From CAZHMN01 sp964533705 (GTDB lineage: Bacteria > Electryoneota > B3-LCP): a stretch of DNA of 10,489 nucleotides. The stretch spans positions 1 to 10,489 of the forward strand of contig CAZHMN010000090.1 of the NCBI GenBank assembly GCA_964533705.1. Reading direction: 5' to 3'. Below are positions 6,606 through 10,489 of the stretch, one piece after another. A program made the translations under genes and the position numbers. How positions within the stretch are numbered: position 1 is the stretch's first letter; each line of letters opens with the position of its first letter. The notes beneath the pieces were generated by a model, which made no database searches, was not told the DNA's origin, and saw only the letters and a program-made list of their open reading frames with translations.

Positions 6606-8696
6606 CTATGGTTTTTTTGTTTTATCCGATTCGGTCGGTAAAACACCCCTTCGCCAGTAAGCACCCAGCCCGGACTCCACGAAAAGCAGGACCAGGCCCA
6701 CGACTAATGCCATCTTCCATAATTCGCGACCATAGCGGTAACTACTGACTACTTCGGTCAGATGATCGGGAGCGATTTGGCGTGCTCCGGCTTTGAACCA
6801 ATCGGGATAGGCTTCCTTTAGGTTCACCGCTTTGAGATTGGATTCTTGTTCGGGGACGTTAACCGCCGCTAAATGAGTTTTCTGCCTGGCCTCAAGCGAG
6901 TAAATTCCCGCAGGATTCAGCGCAGTTTGAACGAATGAGGTCTTTTGTCCGATCACTTTCTTAGGTAGGCTTACTTTGTGTCCATCCGGGTAATTTAAGC
7001 TGGCCACAGCGCCCTCTGCCGCAGCGGCCGATACCTCCAGGTCATCGCCGACGATCAGACTCTGGCAGTACTCTGAAGAGCTTCCGGCTAAACGCAGGAC
7101 GAGACGATGAACGAGCGGTGCGAAAATGCCTCTCTGCGTCCAATCAGACCATTCAAGTTGCGGGGAAGAGGAGCACAGGATGATCGTGCCTTTTCCCACC
7201 CGGTTCTCGGTTAAAAGGGGCATTCCGTTGCTGAAATATATCGGGATATAATCAGCTGAGCCCATCAGATGCAGCGCCTGGTAAAAACGAGGTGTAGAGG
7301 GACGGCTTTCCGGCCTGAATATGCCCCTAAACAACGGCGAGCTTAGATCCGGTTCCCGCCAGCCCAGATAAGATTCATTTCCTCCAGCCCGTCCGATTTT
7401 TTCGCCCCATTTGGGAAGATCCAGTTTGTCCAGGAGATTGCGGTTCACCCCGGCGACGTCCATATTGCTGCCGGGAAAAATCAGCAGGCCTCCGCCCTTC
7501 TTAACGAAGTGCGCCAATCGCGAACTCTGCGGTGGGCTGAAACTTGCAGGATCGGAGAAAATCAGGATGTCGAAGTTGGAAATCTGCTGCACGTCCCAGG
7601 ACGCGAATGAGGCTTGCTGCAGGTTAATCAGATTTTTTTCACTGGGATCGGATGAAAGAGCTAGGCGCAGTGCCCGAGTCGCTGAATCATCACCCACCAG
7701 CAGGACGTTCAAACGTTCCGGAATTGCAAAGCAGAAGTAAGCCCGGTTATCCACCGCCAGAACGTCGCCTTCTTCGATCTGCACCATTCCCTGCTGCAAA
7801 CCCGTCTTTTCCGGAAGAATCTGATGTTGTCGCTTGATCTCACCGCCCGCTGCCAGAGAAATGACGTCTTCCCCCACGCGCTTGCCGTTCAAAAAGATGC
7901 TGTAGTAGACGTCCTGGCGATCTCTAATGCCGGAATTGTGAAGGGTTACTTCGATCTCCATAGGCTGCCCCGGTTCGATGATTTCGCTCAGGACGCGAAC
8001 TTCTCTCAAGGAAAGATTCTCGGAAGATTCCGGCGGAATTTGAACGAAAAAGGGGAATATACCTTTGGTGGGGGGTGGGAGATCTATTTGGCCGGCAAAA
8101 TCGCTGATGACGTAAAGTTCACTGCGGAAATCCTGCGCAGCAGCGAGGGCTTGAATGCCGCTCGTAATGGCTGTGGAGATATCCGAGGTCCCATCCCAGG
8201 TGGTTGCGCTTTCCAGGGGACGAAGCAGGACTTCGCCATCTTCCGATGGTGACGGCGTTAACATTTCCGGTTGCCCCTTCGCCAGAACCACTGCGGCGCG
8301 GTCACCCGGATTCATCATTGATATCAGCGTCCGAGCCGCCCTTTTGGCCTCGTCAAACGAAGAGCCTTTTAGACCTTTTGACTGCATACTGGCCGAAGCG
8401 TCAATGACGATGACCATTCCAATTCTGCCCGCCGAGAGCGCGCTAAATCCGGATAAACCCTTGAGGGAAGGCCTTGCGAAACCTAACACAATCAGGAGAA
8501 TGGCCAGAGCGCGCAGCAGCAGCAGCAATAATTGTCGAAGTTTCAGCCTGCGCATCTGCTGGCGTTGCAACTTCTTCAGAAATCGCAGGCTGCTGAAATC
8601 AATCAGTGGATAGCGCCGGCGGCTGAAGAGGTGAATCAGGATGGGAAGAGCGACGGCCGCCAATCCTGCCAATAATGCGGAATTCAGGAACGTCAT
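6606..8696 (-). CDS. BatA-type membrane protein: double-TM N-terminus, von Willebrand A domain, class I glutamine amidotransferase-like region
   Basis: Numbered from Met4 of the longer frame, the protein has about 696 residues. Two N-terminal membrane segments (about 2-22 and 55-74) flank the basic IHLFSRRRYPLIDFSSLRFLKKLQ segment, the signature of the BatA/aerotolerance-regulator N-terminal domain. A VWA domain follows with a complete MIDAS: DASAS (99-103), Thr170 in DGTSD and Asp199 in ISDF. After a beta-rich section (about 230-325), residues about 328-420 resemble a class I glutamine amidotransferase fold (LNVLLVGDD ... ILIFSDP ... GGGLLIFPG) without an obvious catalytic Cys-His pair. One membrane helix (about 661-680) and a basic tail end the protein. 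The VWA part is probably periplasmic; the function is unknown. MoxR and DUF58 partners, common beside such genes, are not seen. Start: the TTG at 8705 would overlap the gmhA stop, but ATG at 8696 gives the family N-terminus MTFLNSALL, only 5 bp after gmhA, so the genes are likely coupled. Confidence 0.85.
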   Translation of the reverse strand: MTFLNSALLAGLAAVALPILIHLFSRRRYPLIDFSSLRFLKKLQRQQMRRLKLRQLLLLLLRALAILLIVLGFARPSLKGLSGFSALSAGRIGMVIVIDASASMQSKGLKGSSFDEAKRAARTLISMMNPGDRAAVVLAKGQPEMLTPSPSEDGEVLLRPLESATTWDGTSDISTAITSGIQALAAAQDFRSELYVISDFAGQIDLPPPTKGIFPFFVQIPPESSENLSLREVRVLSEIIEPGQPMEIEVTLHNSGIRDRQDVYYSIFLNGKRVGEDVISLAAGGEIKRQHQILPEKTGLQQGMVQIEEGDVLAVDNRAYFCFAIPERLNVLLVGDDSATRALRLALSSDPSEKNLINLQQASFASWDVQQISNFDILIFSDPASFSPPQSSRLAHFVKKGGGLLIFPGSNMDVAGVNRNLLDKLDLPKWGEKIGRAGGNESYLGWREPDLSSPLFRGIFRPESRPSTPRFYQALHLMGSADYIPIYFSNGMPLLTENRVGKGTIILCSSSPQLEWSDWTQRGIFAPLVHRLVLRLAGSSSEYCQSLIVGDDLEVSAAAAEGAVASLNYPDGHKVSLPKKVIGQKTSFVQTALNPAGIYSLEARQKTHLAAVNVPEQESNLKAVNLKEAYPDWFKAGARQIAPDHLTEVVSSYRYGRELWKMALVVGLVLLFVESGLGAYWRRGVLPTESDKTKKP

Positions 8697-8701
8697 CTCG
8701 G

Positions 8702-9295
8702 TCAATCGCCGCCGTGTTCAGCGAGTCTTCTTTCAACCAGGCCCACCAGTAGATGACCGGCTGTGATGTGCCCTTCCTGGACGCGCTGTCCGTTGTCGCT
8801 GGGGATGCAGAGACATAAATCCGCCAGGGCACCCAGTTCTCTTTTTGCCGAGCCGAGAAGGGCGATGACCTTCATCCCGCGTTTCTTCGCGGTCTTCGCG
8901 GCTTCGACCACGTTCGGCGAGCGACCGGAGGTGGAAATGGCGATCAAGATGTCACCCGGGCGGCCTAAAGCTTCCACCTGTCGGGAAAAAATTTTGTCGA
9001 AACCGAAATCGTTGGCGGCGGCCGTCAAGGTGGACGTATCGGTCGTCAGGGCGATGGCGGGAAGGGCGTCTCTCCGGCTGTCAGATGTGAGACGAACTAC
9101 GAATTCCGTGGCGATATGCTGTGAATCCGCGGCTGAGCCCCCGTTGCCGCAAATCAACAGCATATTACCTTTTTGCATGACTTTCGCGATCCAGGCGGCT
9201 GCGGTTTTCAGCGTTTCGCCGCAGGAGGAAATCATTGCCTGCTTCGTTTGGGCGCTCTCTTCCAGCGCCCGACGGATCAATTCATCTTCGTTCAT
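8702..9295 (-). CDS. gmhA: Sedoheptulose-7-phosphate isomerase (phosphoheptose isomerase)
   Basis: Converts sedoheptulose 7-phosphate to D-glycero-D-manno-heptose 7-phosphate, the first step toward ADP-heptose for LPS core or GDP-heptose for S-layer and capsule glycans; cytoplasmic SIS-domain enzyme. From Met at 9295 it has 197 residues, close to the 192 of E. coli GmhA. Visible are CGNGGSAADSQHIATEF (49-65), TTDTSTLTAAANDFGFD (84-100), the phosphate-binding STSGRS (121-126) and QEGHITAGH (173-181). His60, Glu64, Gln173 and His181 match the metal/active-site set of the family. The frame stays open upstream to an ATG at 9412, but those 39 residues are not family-like and contain a strong AAGGAG (about 15 nt before 9295), so the shorter start is preferred. 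It is the first gene of the gmhA-BatA pair. Other heptose genes (hddA/hldE, gmhB) are not in the window. Confidence 0.94.
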   Translation of the reverse strand: MNEDELIRRALEESAQTKQAMISSCGETLKTAAAWIAKVMQKGNMLLICGNGGSAADSQHIATEFVVRLTSDSRRDALPAIALTTDTSTLTAAANDFGFDKIFSRQVEALGRPGDILIAISTSGRSPNVVEAAKTAKKRGMKVIALLGSAKRELGALADLCLCIPSDNGQRVQEGHITAGHLLVGLVERRLAEHGGD

Positions 9296-9854
9296 AGTTA
9301 CCGGTTTTATCTCCTTGGGCTGCGGGTTTTTCAATTGTACGCCCCAATCATTCAAACGATCCCGTTTATCACCATGGCATTTCAACCCGGGACAAATAGC
9401 GCTTTTCTTCATTCCAAAGGGACATTTATGAGACAGGCATCAAAAAGTAGGCGGTCATTCTTTCATCCGCGTTGTTTTTAATATATAAATAACAAAGACA
9501 TAAGAACAGGCATGCACCTTGCATATTGTACGAGATGAGAGCCTTAACGACAATCAAAATAACAGTCGCGAGAAAATGTGATGCCTGATCCAGAGAGCGT
9601 TGCATAATGAAAATTTCTCACCGTCTCGGGGAATCAAGCGCCCTTGAATGACACCTAAGTTCTTGTTATCGAGTCAGACGGGGAAGAATGACAGCACACT
9701 TGTTCAACTTTTCGACACTCTCAAATCAATAGCCAATGGACAATTTGAAACCGTTCTTGACAAATCCATTAAAATGTTGTATATTTAAAAATTGAATTTT
9801 TATCCCCTTGGCCCTCATAAATCTTTGAAAAATATTCTGGGATTTTATCGCTTA
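9296..9854. other. Divergent intergenic region between gmhA and the carbamoyltransferase gene
   Basis: About 560 bases without a convincing gene. It holds the plus-strand promoter listed separately and an AT-rich block near 9478-9492 that could serve gmhA, although I find no good -35/-10 pair on the minus strand. There are two copies of GAATGACA (9646-9653 and 9686-9693, 40 bases apart) and a small TCAAG/CTTGA hairpin (9634-9647). CCGTCT/AGACGG half-sites lie at 9621-9626 and 9676-9681. No tRNA or known riboswitch is recognised. The plus-strand open frames here are antisense to gmhA or lack any ribosome binding site. Confidence 0.6.
9757..9785 (+). promoter_or_regulatory. Strong sigma-70-type promoter for the carbamoyltransferase gene
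   Basis: TTGACA (9757-9762, perfect -35) and TATATT (9780-9785, five of six -10 bases) are separated by exactly 17 bases. Transcription would start near 9792, leaving a leader of roughly 60 bases before the ATG at 9855. The surrounding DNA is AT-rich. This is the best promoter match I noticed in the window. Confidence 0.75.
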
Positions 9855-10489
9855 ATGGATATGGGCAAAAACATCGGTTCAGTGAATATCCTGGGCATTT
9901 CAGCTTATTATCATGATTCTGCCGCGTGTCTGGTAAGAGACGGCGAGATCATTGCTGCGGCTCAGGAGGAGCGCTTTACCCGCAAGAAGCACGATCACCG
10001 TTTTCCTTCTCATGCCATCGCTTACTGCTTAAGTGAAGGAGGCCTCAAAGCTCAGGATTTGGATTACGTTGCTTTTTACGACAAGCCCCTGATCAAGTTT
10101 GAGCGTCTCCTCGAAACCTATTTGACCTACGCGCCGATTGGCTTCAAGAGTTTTCTGATGGCCATGCCGCTCTGGCTGAAACAAAAGCTTTTCATGCGGG
10201 ATACGATCGCCAGAGAGATGGATTACGAAGGCCCTATTCTCTTTCCCGAACATCATGAATCTCACGCCGCTTCGGCTTTCTTTCCCAGTCCCTTCAACGA
10301 CGCCGCTATTTTGACTCTGGATGGGGTAGGGGAATGGGCTACCAGTTCGATGGGAGTGGGGCACGGCAATCGCGTCGAGCTGCTATCCGAAATACACTTC
10401 CCGCATTCGCTGGGCCTTCTTTATTCCGCTTTTACGTACTATACCGGCTTCAAGGTCAATTCGGGCGAATACAAGGTCATGGGATTGGC
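9855..10489 (+). CDS. Carbamoyltransferase, NodU/CmcH/TobZ family, N-terminal part
   Basis: Open to the right edge, with 211 full codons visible. The protein begins MDMGKNIGSVNILGISAYYHDSAA, followed by AAAQEERFTRKKHD (34-47), the N-terminal signature of O-carbamoyltransferases of the NodU/CmcH/TobZ family. HHESHAASAFF (133-143) supplies the HxxxH metal motif (His133/His137) of the Kae1-like domain, and LTLDGVGEW (153-161) the conserved Asp-Gly; HSLGLLYSAFTYYTGF and NSGEYKVMGL follow as in the family. These enzymes transfer carbamoyl from carbamoyl phosphate via carbamoyl-adenylate to a hydroxyl on a sugar or natural product. The C-terminal YrdC-like domain lies outside the window. Start: ATG 9855 has a weak GGGA about 11 nt upstream; ATG 9861 and GTG 9882 (VNILGIS, matching many relatives) are alternatives. 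It is divergent from gmhA. The acceptor is unknown. Confidence 0.92.
   Translation, partial: MDMGKNIGSVNILGISAYYHDSAACLVRDGEIIAAAQEERFTRKKHDHRFPSHAIAYCLSEGGLKAQDLDYVAFYDKPLIKFERLLETYLTYAPIGFKSFLMAMPLWLKQKLFMRDTIAREMDYEGPILFPEHHESHAASAFFPSPFNDAAILTLDGVGEWATSSMGVGHGNRVELLSEIHFPHSLGLLYSAFTYYTGFKVNSGEYKVMGL

Noticed and set aside
9296..9412. Upstream extension of gmhA by 39 residues containing two cysteines
   Set aside because: The extension is not GmhA-like and contains a strong AAGGAG just before the family-consistent Met at 9295, so it reads better as untranslated leader. A longer form cannot be fully excluded.
8763..9431. 222-codon plus-strand open frame antisense to gmhA
   Set aside because: It is the shadow of the conserved gmhA frame, has low-complexity Ser/Ala-rich content and no recognisable family or ribosome binding site.
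9445..9460. GGCGGT resembling part of an ops/JUMPstart element near the carbamoyltransferase gene
   Set aside because: The match stops after GGCGGT and lacks the GTAGCGTG-like remainder and the wider JUMPstart context.
10029..10364. Minus-strand open frame of 111 codons
   Set aside because: It is antisense to the clearly conserved carbamoyltransferase frame, which continues unbroken to the window edge.

Overview
The window looks like chromosomal DNA from an uncultured or draft-assembled diderm (Gram-negative-type) bacterium of moderate GC. The assembly status is shown by a run of exactly 100 N at 4926-5025. Diderm character is inferred from a GmhA heptose-pathway isomerase, a SpoIID-like lipoprotein with a SPOR-like region and a BatA-type membrane protein. 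I cannot name the phylum from the sequence alone; no rRNA or tRNA is present. No phage, transposon, CRISPR array or toxin/defence module is visible.

Layout: from 1 to 9295 every gene is on the minus strand, so transcription runs right to left. From 9855 to the right edge one gene runs on the plus strand. Reading the minus strand in transcription order: gmhA (8702-9295) is followed almost without gap by a large BatA/VWA membrane protein (6606-8696). Next come an intergenic region with a possible terminator and promoter (6435-6605) and a GlcD-type FAD-linked oxidase (5055-6434). The scaffold gap follows. Then comes a tightly packed cluster: dapA (4026-4904), dapB (3284-4045, overlapping dapA), aspartate kinase (2036-3232), a SpoIID/LytB-domain lipoprotein (226-1995) and the start of a TauE/SafE membrane transporter (1-223, cut by the window edge).

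The dapA-dapB-aspartokinase cluster supplies the first step (aspartyl phosphate) and the two committed steps of diaminopimelate/lysine synthesis. The following SpoIID-type gene belongs to a family that acts on peptidoglycan, so the cluster plausibly links precursor supply with wall remodelling. The gmhA-batA pair is also envelope-related: GmhA makes the heptose precursor for LPS or glycans, while the BatA-like protein is a membrane-anchored von Willebrand A protein of unknown function. The plus-strand gene at the right edge is a NodU/CmcH/TobZ-family O-carbamoyltransferase with a near-consensus sigma-70 promoter, a type of enzyme often found in glycan or natural-product loci; its partners lie beyond the window.

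The gene content is mostly ordinary. The points that merit a second look are a perfect 7-bp inverted repeat over the dapA ribosome binding site, a heptanucleotide tandem repeat touching the assembly gap, a probable CTG start plus an altered signature motif in the aspartokinase, and the operon context of the SpoIID and BatA-like proteins.
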